Shown here in pieces: positions 57,440 through 64,000 of a stretch of DNA of 64,000 nucleotides. The translations under genes and the position numbers were made by a program. The notes below the pieces were generated by a model. The model searched no databases and had not been told where the DNA came from. It saw only the letters and a program-made list of their open reading frames with translations. The DNA is from SIG454 sp045578465 (lineage in GTDB: Bacteria > Bacillota > Clostridia > Monoglobales > Monoglobaceae): the NCBI GenBank assembly GCA_045578465.1, contig JAZNKJ010000016.1, forward strand, positions 5,142 through 69,141, read 5' to 3'. The stretch's first letter is position 1. Every line of letters starts with the position of its first letter.

Positions 57440-58831
57440 ATGGAAAAACTTACAAAAAAATACGGTTTGGCTACCGCTATATGTATGGTAGTTGGAACTG
57501 TAATCGGCTCCGGTGTATTCTTTAAAGCGCAGAATGTCTTAGTGGCAACTGGCGGGAATATGCCTCTTGGTATTGCGGCTTGGGCAATAACAGGTTTACT
57601 TATGATAATTTGTTCTTTGCAGTTTGCAAATATGGCAACAAAGTATGAAAAAGTAAGCGGTGTTGTTGACTATGCAGAAGCAACTTGCGGGAAGGGCTAT
57701 GGATACTACCTTGCTTGGTTTATGGTAAATATCTATTATCCGGGAATGACTTCCGTTCTCGCTTGGGTTTCAGCAAGATATTTAGGTGTTTTATTCGGAT
57801 GGAGTATGGTTGGTCCTGAAGTTATGGCTCTGGCTGGATTTTTCCTCATTGCGTCATATACTATGAACGCTTTATCTCCAAAGCTTGCAGGTAAGTTCCA
57901 GATAAGCGCAACAATTATCAAGCTTATCCCTATTACTCTTATGGCAATCGTTGGAACTATCGTAGGCTTTGTAAACGGCACTCTTACAAATAACTTTACA
58001 AGCGTAGTTTCTGAGGCTGTTGGCGGAACTGCAAGCAGCGGACTTTTCGCCGCAGTTGTTGCAACTGTATTTGCTTACGAAGGCTGGATTGTTGCAACAT
58101 CTATAAATGCAGAGCTTAAAAACCCGAAGAAGAATCTTCCTTTGGCTCTTATAATAGGCTCACTCATTGTTGTTGCGGCATACATATTATACTTCATCGG
58201 TGTAGCAGGCGGAGCAGAAAGCAAGGTTTTAATTGAGGAAGGTGCTACAACAGCATTTTCAAACATATTCGGCGGAGTTGGCGGAGCAATTCTTAATATC
58301 TGTATTGTAGTTTCCTGTCTCGGTACACTTAACGGCCTTATGGTTGGCGCAACTCGTGGTATGTATGCAATCGCTGCCCGTAATGACGGCCCAAGACCTG
58401 AAACTTTTGCTCAGGTTGACAAAGCTACTAATATGACAACAAACTCTTCAATCTGGGGCTTGTTCGTTTGCGCATTGTGGCTCGTATATTTCTATGGTGC
58501 AAACCTTACAAACGGCTGGTTTGGTGTTTTCAACTTTGACTCATCAGAACTTCCAATCGTTACAATCTATGCAATGTATATTCCGATTTTCATTATGTGG
58601 ATGAAGAAGGAAAAAGAAGAGGGCGCATTCAAACGCTTTATCCTCCCGATTATTTCTATCGTTGCTTGTCTCTTTATGGTATTTGCAGCAGTTTATGCTC
58701 ACGGCATAACACCATATTTAAGCGCAAAAGCAAACGGAGCTTTCTCATTCCCTGTACTTTTCTATCTCATACTCTTTGCAGTAATTATGATTATAGGTGC
58801 AGTTTTCAAAAAGAAGAATAAAGAAGATTAA
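57440..58831 (+). CDS. APC-family amino acid permease
   Basis: A 463-aa transporter with 12 TM segments. The APC unwound helix 1 motif is GTVIGSGVFFKAQNV; further family text is VSGVVDYAEATCGKGYGYYLAW, FAYEGWIVATSINAELKNPKKNLPLALI and the loop GATRGMYAIAARNDGPRP. It resembles the LAT-like/serine-threonine exchanger group, but the substrate is not certain. AGAGGAGAG precedes the ATG, and a strong terminator follows. Confidence 0.9.
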   Translation: MEKLTKKYGLATAICMVVGTVIGSGVFFKAQNVLVATGGNMPLGIAAWAITGLLMIICSLQFANMATKYEKVSGVVDYAEATCGKGYGYYLAWFMVNIYYPGMTSVLAWVSARYLGVLFGWSMVGPEVMALAGFFLIASYTMNALSPKLAGKFQISATIIKLIPITLMAIVGTIVGFVNGTLTNNFTSVVSEAVGGTASSGLFAAVVATVFAYEGWIVATSINAELKNPKKNLPLALIIGSLIVVAAYILYFIGVAGGAESKVLIEEGATTAFSNIFGGVGGAILNICIVVSCLGTLNGLMVGATRGMYAIAARNDGPRPETFAQVDKATNMTTNSSIWGLFVCALWLVYFYGANLTNGWFGVFNFDSSELPIVTIYAMYIPIFIMWMKKEKEEGAFKRFILPIISIVACLFMVFAAVYAHGITPYLSAKANGAFSFPVLFYLILFAVIMIIGAVFKKKNKED

Positions 58832-58839
58832 GAATAAAG

Positions 58840-58875
58840 AAAAATCCTTCCGAATTTAATCGGAAGGATTTTTTG
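58840..58875 (+). terminator. Terminator after the APC permease gene
   Basis: AAAAATCCTTCCGA/TCGGAAGGATTTTT stem (58840-58853, 58860-58873), 6-nt loop, T-run. Confidence 0.92.
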
Positions 58876-58950
58876 TTAAATTTTAAAGAATAGTATTGGG
58901 GTTTACGGGAAAAATTATATAAAAAAGTTTAAGAAAGATAGCGAAAATAC

Positions 58951-58979
58951 TTGAAAAACGAGGATTTTTGTGTTATTAT
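58951..58979 (+). promoter_or_regulatory. Promoter of the GMP synthase gene
   Basis: TTGAAA (58951-58956), 17 bp, TATTAT (58974-58979) with extended TGT. No purine riboswitch is visible in the ~40-nt leader. Confidence 0.65.
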
Positions 58980-59020
58980 ATTTTTAATATTTTATTATGC
59001 TTTTGGAAGGATTGATAAAA

Positions 59021-60001
59021 ATGGAAATTTGCAAAAGACCTGATGATATGGTAAGAATTACAACAAAGGAACTTGCGGACGCTTTTATTGAAGAACAAAT
59101 AAGCGAAATCCGTAAGCAAGTTGGGGATAAGAAAGTTCTTCTCGCCCTCTCCGGCGGGGTTGACTCCTCTGTTGTTGCTGCGCTGCTCATTAAAGCTATC
59201 GGCAAACAGCTTATCTGTGTCCATGTAAATCACGGCCTTATGAGAAAAGGCGAAAGCGAGCAGGTTATAGAGGTGTTTAAAAACGGTCTTGACGCAAACC
59301 TTATATATATTGATGCAACAGACAGATTTTTGGATTTATTAAAGGATGTTGCAGAACCTGAAAGAAAGAGAAAAATCATCGGCGGAGAATTTATTGAGGT
59401 ATTCAATGAGGAAGCGAAGAAGCTTGAGGGCGTTGACTTTTTGGCTCAGGGAACAATCTATCCTGACATTTTGGAAAGCGATGGAGTTAAGGCGCACCAT
59501 AATGTTGGCGGACTTCCTGAGGATATGAAGCTTGAGCTTGTTGAGCCTGTTAAGCTTTTATACAAAGACGAGGTTAGAGTTGTTGGTAAAGCTCTCGGCC
59601 TTCCTGAAAATATGGTTGACCGTCAGCCATTCCCTGGCCCGGGCCTCGGCGTTCGTTGCCTTGGCGCAATAACAAGAGACAGACTCCACGCTCTCCGCGA
59701 AGCAGATGCAATTTTACGCGAAGAATTTGAAATCTGCGGTCTTTCCAAAACAGTATGGCAGTATTTTATCGCTGTTCCTGATATGAAGAGCGTTGGCGTT
59801 AAGAATGACAAGAGATATGAAGGCTGGCCTGCAATCATCCGTGCTGTCAACACAACAGACGCAATGACAGCAACAATTGAGGAAATCCCATACGCAGTTC
59901 TTCACAAGATAACTCAGAGAATAACCAACGAGGTTGAAGGCATTAACAGAGTTCTTTTAGACCTTACACCAAAGCCAATCGGCACTATCGAGTGGGAATA
60001 A
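59021..60001 (+). CDS. guaA: GMP synthase, ATP-pyrophosphatase subunit only
   Basis: A 326-aa protein equal to the C-terminal two-thirds of bacterial GuaA: ATP-PPase P-loop LLALSGGVDSSVVAALL (~30-46), HVNHGLMRKGE, LAQGTIYPDILES and the dimerisation domain DRQPFPGPGLGVRCLGAITRDRLH through DLTPKPIGTIEWE. The ~190-residue glutamine amidotransferase domain is absent, as in archaeal two-subunit GMPS. No GATase gene adjoins it. The ATG at 59021 has TTTGGAAGG upstream. The name guaA is by homology to the catalytic core. Confidence 0.9.
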   Translation: MEICKRPDDMVRITTKELADAFIEEQISEIRKQVGDKKVLLALSGGVDSSVVAALLIKAIGKQLICVHVNHGLMRKGESEQVIEVFKNGLDANLIYIDATDRFLDLLKDVAEPERKRKIIGGEFIEVFNEEAKKLEGVDFLAQGTIYPDILESDGVKAHHNVGGLPEDMKLELVEPVKLLYKDEVRVVGKALGLPENMVDRQPFPGPGLGVRCLGAITRDRLHALREADAILREEFEICGLSKTVWQYFIAVPDMKSVGVKNDKRYEGWPAIIRAVNTTDAMTATIEEIPYAVLHKITQRITNEVEGINRVLLDLTPKPIGTIEWE

Positions 60002-60006
60002 AAATT

Positions 60007-60040
60007 ACCCCTGGGAGCAATGCTCCTAGGGGTGTTTGTT
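60007..60040 (+). terminator. Terminator after the GMP synthase gene
   Basis: A 12-bp stem with one G-U pair (60007-60018, 60022-60033), tiny loop, then TGTTTGTTTATTT. Confidence 0.85.
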
Positions 60041-61020
60041 TATTTATAAAGTTTATTAACTGTTTCGCTTAAAGCTTTGATTTTATCAACAACTCTTTCG
60101 GGGGATAAGACCTTGACTCTGTCGCCGAAACTGAAAAGCCAGCCTAAAAATGTGGGGCTTGCGTTTATATTAAGTATGGCGATGAAATGTTCATCGTCTT
60201 TTTTTATTGTTGTTATGTCTTTGCCGAAACGGTCAATCATAACGCCGATAAGACTGTTATGAACGAGTAGCTCAACTCTTTCATCATCTCCGCCGAACAT
60301 ATTAAAGGTTCTGTTTGAATATTCCGCTATATCAAAAGGGAAATCAGGCTTTAAAGCAATGGCCTCCGTAACGGATATATTGCTCATTTTGTCAACACGG
60401 AAGTGAAGAATTTTATTATGCTTGTCGCTGTAAGTTATGAGATAATAGTTATTATCGGAAAGGGAAAGACCCAGAGGCGACTGTATATATTCTTCGCCGT
60501 TTCGCTTGAATTCCTGCTTTTTATCAATAGTCCATTCAAAATATTTAAATGAAATCTGACGATTTTTTGAAATGGCATTATGAATTGCGTCGATGTTATA
60601 ATAAATCTGCTCGTTCGGGGTTTTAACTCTGCCTGAAACGAAAACCTGTCTTCTGAGAGAGCGGGCATTATGAGAGCTTGTCATTTTGGAAAGCTTTTCA
60701 ATAAGCTGAGCCGATTTTTTCTCCGTTATGAAACGGGAAGAAGAAACCGCGTCAACCAGAAGTTTAAGCTCAGGAAGTTCAAGATTAGCAGAACCTACAA
60801 AATAAAGGTTTGACCTTGACTTAACCGTTTGAACATCAAGACCGAAGCTCTCTAATGTTTCAATGTCGTCATAAAGAGTTTTTCGCTCAACATCAATTCC
60901 GCAGGCGGAAAGCCTTTCAATGAGCGCAGGGGTGGAAAGAGGATGGTTTTCATCCGTTTCCTCGATTAAAATTCTGGCAAGATACAAAAGCTTTGCCTTA
61001 CTGCCCATTGACTTGCTCAT
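60040..61020 (-). CDS. WYL-domain transcriptional regulator
   Basis: A 326-aa regulator with an N-terminal winged HTH (~10-70; LSTPALIERLSACGIDVERKTLYDDIETLESFGL) and a WYL domain (~140-230; INDAIHNAISKNRQISFKYFEW-like text and SPLGLSLSDNNYYLITYS) plus a WCX C-terminal extension (~245-320). WYL domains bind nucleotides or nucleic acids, and such proteins often respond to DNA damage or guard accessory systems, but no such system adjoins it. It lies 18 bp after ricT and may be co-transcribed. Confidence 0.9.
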   Translation of the reverse strand: MSKSMGSKAKLLYLARILIEETDENHPLSTPALIERLSACGIDVERKTLYDDIETLESFGLDVQTVKSRSNLYFVGSANLELPELKLLVDAVSSSRFITEKKSAQLIEKLSKMTSSHNARSLRRQVFVSGRVKTPNEQIYYNIDAIHNAISKNRQISFKYFEWTIDKKQEFKRNGEEYIQSPLGLSLSDNNYYLITYSDKHNKILHFRVDKMSNISVTEAIALKPDFPFDIAEYSNRTFNMFGGDDERVELLVHNSLIGVMIDRFGKDITTIKKDDEHFIAILNINASPTFLGWLFSFGDRVKVLSPERVVDKIKALSETVNKLYK

Positions 61021-61038
61021 ATTTCCGACCTCCTAAAA

Positions 61039-61908
61039 TCAGTCCTGAGGAACATCCTCCGAGAGTTCTTCGGGGGCATCCTCTTTTGGTGCCTTGGCCT
61101 TCTTTAAAACCTTAACATCCTTAGCGTCAAACTGCTTGATAACCATATCCTCGTCGTCGCCGAACTTAACCTTGATTTTGCCCTTTAAGGTTTCAGCTTC
61201 GATAACAACGCCCCTGCCTTCGCTACACTCAACAAGAGAGCCCTTTTGCGGAACGATTTTAAGCATTTCGTCATATACATTCTGTTCATATTCAAGACAA
61301 CACATAAGGCGTCCGCAAACCCCTGAAATCTTGGTTGGATTTAAGGATAATCCCTGCTCCTTAGCCATTTTGATTGAAACGGGGTGGAAATCGTTTAAAA
61401 AGGTTGAACAGCAAAGAGGCTTACCGCAAATGCCCAACGCCCCGAGAGATTTTGCCTCGTCGCGAACACCAATCTGCCTAAGCTCAATACGGGTTTTAAA
61501 AACACTTGCAAGGCTTTTAACAAGGTCACGGAAGTCAACTCTTTTGTCCGCTGTAAAATAGAAAAGAATTTTACTGCGATCAAAGGTGTATTCTGTGTTA
61601 ACAAGGTGCATATCAAGTTTATGTTCAGCAATTTTCTCGCTGGCAATCTTGAATGCCTCTTTTTCTTTAAGCTTGTTTGCTTCAAGCTGGTTATAGTCAG
61701 CGTTTGTGGCAAGACGGGTTATAGGCTTTAAAGGTTGAACAACCTCGCTGTCGTCAACCATTTTGTTGGCGATTGCAACCGTGCCGAATTCAACGCCACG
61801 GGCGGTTTCAACAATAACGCCCATACCAACATCTGCCTTTTTGCCGTTTGGCGCAAAATAATATATTTTGCCTGCTGTGTTAAATCTTATTCCAATTACT
61901 TCTGTCAT
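61039..61908 (-). CDS. ricT: RicT/YaaT PSP1-domain regulator
   Basis: A 289-aa PSP1 protein. In Bacillus RicT works with RicA and RicF in RNase Y-linked mRNA processing and promotes sporulation. Seen: ETARGVEFGTVAIAN, the cysteine block LGICGKPLCCSTFLNDF (~150) and GVCGRLMCCLEYE (~195) that hold Fe-S clusters in the family. The C-terminus is an acidic/lysine tail. The ATG at 61908 has GGGAGG upstream and overlaps the end of holB by 29 bp, a conserved coupling. Confidence 0.93.
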   Translation of the reverse strand: MTEVIGIRFNTAGKIYYFAPNGKKADVGMGVIVETARGVEFGTVAIANKMVDDSEVVQPLKPITRLATNADYNQLEANKLKEKEAFKIASEKIAEHKLDMHLVNTEYTFDRSKILFYFTADKRVDFRDLVKSLASVFKTRIELRQIGVRDEAKSLGALGICGKPLCCSTFLNDFHPVSIKMAKEQGLSLNPTKISGVCGRLMCCLEYEQNVYDEMLKIVPQKGSLVECSEGRGVVIEAETLKGKIKVKFGDDEDMVIKQFDAKDVKVLKKAKAPKEDAPEELSEDVPQD

Positions 61909-62905
61909 ACAATACCTCCCAACACTCTAAAAGCATACAGTTTATAAGCAGAGGATATTTTCCTCTCTGTTTTAAATATTTGGTGTATCTCACTGCAATA
62001 TCCAGAAGATGCAAAGGCGCATCGGAAGGGATATTTTTGCAGAAAGCTTTAAGTTCTTCTTGTTTATCTAAATTAACAATGTCGCCGCCCTCTTTAAAAT
62101 ATAAACAGTCGCGGAAGAACATAGTTATTGTTTTCATCATAAAGTCGGCATTATTTGAAAAACCTTTTAAGGTGCTTACTGCCTCATAAAGAGTTTTCCC
62201 TGAGGAGGAAGAAAGAGAACAAAGGGTTTTAATAATTGTCGCTCTGTCCGATTCTGCCGATTTGTCCTCCATTAAAGAGATTGCACTGCCGATACTACCG
62301 TCGCTCATAGCGGAAACGGTTTTGATAAAATTCTCGTCAGCACTGAAATTAGCACTAAGATAGCTCTCAACAGTCTCACGGGGGAGAGAGTTGAATCTGA
62401 TGTTTACCGCACGGGATAAAATTGTTGGAAGAAACGCATTTGTGTTCTCCGTAATTAAAATAACCGTGCAGTATGGGGGTGGCTCTTCAAAGACTTTTAA
62501 AAGGCTGTTCTGAGCCGTTTCGTTAATGGTTTCTGCTTTGGGAACAATATAAACCTTTCGGTCGGAATAAAAAGGCTTTATATAAATCTCCTTTTTCATT
62601 TCGCGGATTGTCCCAACAAGAATATCAGAGGAGGAAGACCCCTCGTTATAAAGCTCATTATTTACAATGCGGATGTCGGGATGAGTAAGCCCCTCTGCCA
62701 TTGCGCAGCTTTTGCAAACTCCGCAAGGCTCTCCGTTATGACTATTCTCGCAAAGAATGGATTTAGAGAAGGCAAGGGCGGATGAAAACCGCCCTACGCC
62801 CATTGGTCCTTCAAAAATATAAGCATGACCGATTTTGGAGGAGGAAACAGAATTTTTAAGAACGGCTTTAATATTCTCATGGCCGTAAATCTTATTAAAA
62901 TCCAT
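61880..62905 (-). CDS. holB: DNA polymerase III delta' subunit
   Basis: A 341-aa clamp-loader subunit. Seen: FNKIYGHENIKAVLKNSV, the zinc-binding module CENSHNGEPCGVCKSC (~53-68), VPKAETINETAQNSLLKVFEEPP (sensor/SRC-region) and ITENTNAFLPTILSRAV. The P-loop is degenerate (EGPMGVGRFSSAL), as expected for delta'. It precedes ricT with overlap, and follows glyS by 22 bp in this strand's order. Confidence 0.93.
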   Translation of the reverse strand: MDFNKIYGHENIKAVLKNSVSSSKIGHAYIFEGPMGVGRFSSALAFSKSILCENSHNGEPCGVCKSCAMAEGLTHPDIRIVNNELYNEGSSSSDILVGTIREMKKEIYIKPFYSDRKVYIVPKAETINETAQNSLLKVFEEPPPYCTVILITENTNAFLPTILSRAVNIRFNSLPRETVESYLSANFSADENFIKTVSAMSDGSIGSAISLMEDKSAESDRATIIKTLCSLSSSSGKTLYEAVSTLKGFSNNADFMMKTITMFFRDCLYFKEGGDIVNLDKQEELKAFCKNIPSDAPLHLLDIAVRYTKYLKQRGKYPLLINCMLLECWEVLYDRSNWNKI

Positions 62906-62927
62906 TTTCTTTCCCTCCCGAAAATTT

Positions 62928-64000
62928 TTAGAATTTAATTCTTTCGTTTATATAAGCTACAAGGTCAGCGATTGCAACTCTTTCCTGTTCCATGGAGTCA
63001 CGATGACGAACTGTAACCATATTATCTTCTTCTGAATCGAAGTCGTAAGTAATACAGAACGGTGTTCCGATTTCGTCCTGACGACGATAACGCTTACCGA
63101 TACTTCCTGATTCGTCGTATTCACACATAAACTCGCCAGCAAGAGCGGAGTAAACTTTAAGAGCGCCCTCGGAAAGCTTCTTGGAAAGAGGAAGAACTGC
63201 CGCCTTAACAGGAGCGAGAGCAGGATGGAATCTCATAACTGTTCTTGTATCGTTCTTTTCGGCGTCAACAACTTCTTCATCATAAGCTTCAACCATAAAT
63301 GCAAGAGTAACACGGTCAGCACCGAGAGATGGTTCAACACAGTATGGTGTGTATTTTTCTCCTGTTTCGCTGTCACAGTATTCCATTTTCTCGCCACTGT
63401 GGTTTGAATGCTGAGTTAAGTCAAAGTCTGTTCTGTCGGCAATGCCCCAGAGCTCGCCCCAGCCGAATGGGAACATAAACTCAATATCAGTTGTTGCATT
63501 GCTGTAATGAGAAAGCTCTTCGGGGTCGTGGTCGCGGAGTTTAAGGTTTTCTTCTGCAACGCCCAAAGATAAGAGCCAGTTTTTACAGAAGTCTTTCCAA
63601 TACTTGAACCAGTCAAGGTCAGTTCCCGGTGCACAGAAGAATTCAAGCTCCATCTGTTCGAATTCACGAGTTCTGAAAGTGAAGTTACCGGGAGTAATTT
63701 CGTTTCTGAAAGACTTACCAATCTGGCCGATACCAAAAGGAATCTTCTTTCTTGATGTTCTCTGAACATTCTTAAAGTTAACGAAGATACCCTGAGCTGT
63801 TTCAGGTCTTAAAAAGATTTCGTTTTTAGAATCGTCTGTAACGCCCTGGAAAGTCTTGAACATAAGGTTGAACTTTCTTATATCAGTAAAGTTATGCTTT
63901 CCGCAGTCAGGACAAGCAAGCTGATTTTCCTTAATAAAATCCATCATCTTCTGGTCAGACCAGCCGTCAGCGCTTACGCCTGCAACATCTTCGATAAGCT
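62928..64000 (-). CDS. glyS: Glycyl-tRNA synthetase, single-chain class II type (partial at the window edge)
   Basis: The C-terminal ~357 residues of the dimeric (alpha2, eukaryote-like) GlyRS. Seen: EDVAGVSADGWSDQKMMDFI near the edge, motif 2 text GQIGKSFRNEITPGNFTFRTREFEQMELEFF, SNHSGEKMEYCD, motif 3 VEPSLGADRVTLAFMVEAYDEE and the anticodon domain ALAPVKAAVLPLSKKL ... HRDSMEQERV. The frame continues beyond 64000, so the N-terminus is outside. This is not the alpha2beta2 bacterial enzyme. Confidence 0.96.
   Translation of the reverse strand, partial: LIEDVAGVSADGWSDQKMMDFIKENQLACPDCGKHNFTDIRKFNLMFKTFQGVTDDSKNEIFLRPETAQGIFVNFKNVQRTSRKKIPFGIGQIGKSFRNEITPGNFTFRTREFEQMELEFFCAPGTDLDWFKYWKDFCKNWLLSLGVAEENLKLRDHDPEELSHYSNATTDIEFMFPFGWGELWGIADRTDFDLTQHSNHSGEKMEYCDSETGEKYTPYCVEPSLGADRVTLAFMVEAYDEEVVDAEKNDTRTVMRFHPALAPVKAAVLPLSKKLSEGALKVYSALAGEFMCEYDESGSIGKRYRRQDEIGTPFCITYDFDSEEDNMVTVRHRDSMEQERVAIADLVAYINERIKF

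Overview
The window reads as chromosome of a spore-forming, AT-rich member of the Clostridia (Bacillota), most likely an uncultured gut anaerobe. Support comes from spo0A, sigK, spoVM, whiA and ricT (yaaT), from GatCAB amidotransferase, lactate-dehydrogenase-type ETF genes, a flavodiiron protein, HPr kinase, IreB and the MurT/GatD pair. No phage, insertion sequence, CRISPR array or tRNA was found. Genes are packed on both strands with short gaps. Many promoters fit a -35/17 bp/-10 pattern, often with an extended TGn -10.

Layout. 1-2832 (-): gatC-gatA-gatB, gatB cut by the edge. 3028-6415 (+): etfB-etfA-FAD dehydrogenase (LctBCD-like). 6462-10283: AraC regulator divergent from a sugar isomerase and two Gfo/Idh/MocA oxidoreductases. 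10386-11752: two AT-richer genes of unknown function. 11842-15212 (+): histidine phosphatase, RNase M5-like, flavodiiron protein, DUF4430 lipoprotein, ECF S component. 15318-25313 (-): spo0A, then a seven-gene operon hprK-PHP-murB-whiA-dnaE-murT-gatD. 25508-26026: rpmB facing spoVM and a 55-aa membrane protein. 26252-32664 (+): LTA-synthase-like protein, pheS, pheT, ireB, lipoprotein. 32725-35241 (+): MBOAT and DHHW acetylation pair. 35280-36521 (-): solitary trpB behind an attenuator leader. 36751-39536 (+): two HAD phosphatases, then a leader ORF and a CNNM/CorC transporter. 40094-41975: ECF-like S component (-), Ppx/GppA (+), two half-size TauE genes (+). 42061-44669 (+): serC, serA, rnpB. 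44627-45403: a 722-bp insert flanked by 55-bp copies of the rnpB 3' end. 45498-50588 (+): PspC protein, YbaK-type deacylase, asparaginase, ApbE, MBL hydrolase, DUF3006 protein, sigK, rnhA. 50635-55015 (+): three M42-peptidase paralogues, a methionine-gamma-lyase-like (aluminium resistance) protein and a 56-aa eight-cysteine protein. 55038-60001: small Cys proteins (-), tmk, metK, an APC permease and a GMP synthase lacking its amidotransferase domain (+). 60040-64000 (-): WYL regulator, ricT, holB, glyS (partial).

The most interesting signals are regulatory or structural rather than long ORFs. (1) Nine NAG triplets, mostly at 5-nt period, precede a terminator upstream of trpB, resembling a TRAP-controlled leader. 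(2) A 29-codon, proline- and acid-containing leader ORF precedes the CNNM transporter gene and recalls the Mg2+-sensing mgtL peptide. (3) A small element appears to have integrated in the 3' end of rnpB, displacing the old 3' end and its terminator. (4) A three-gene M42 operon has a third member that lost all metal ligands. (5) A long hairpin buries the sigK ribosome binding site. (6) spoVM and other genes shorter than 60 codons are present. All identifications are by reading the sequence; no database search was run.
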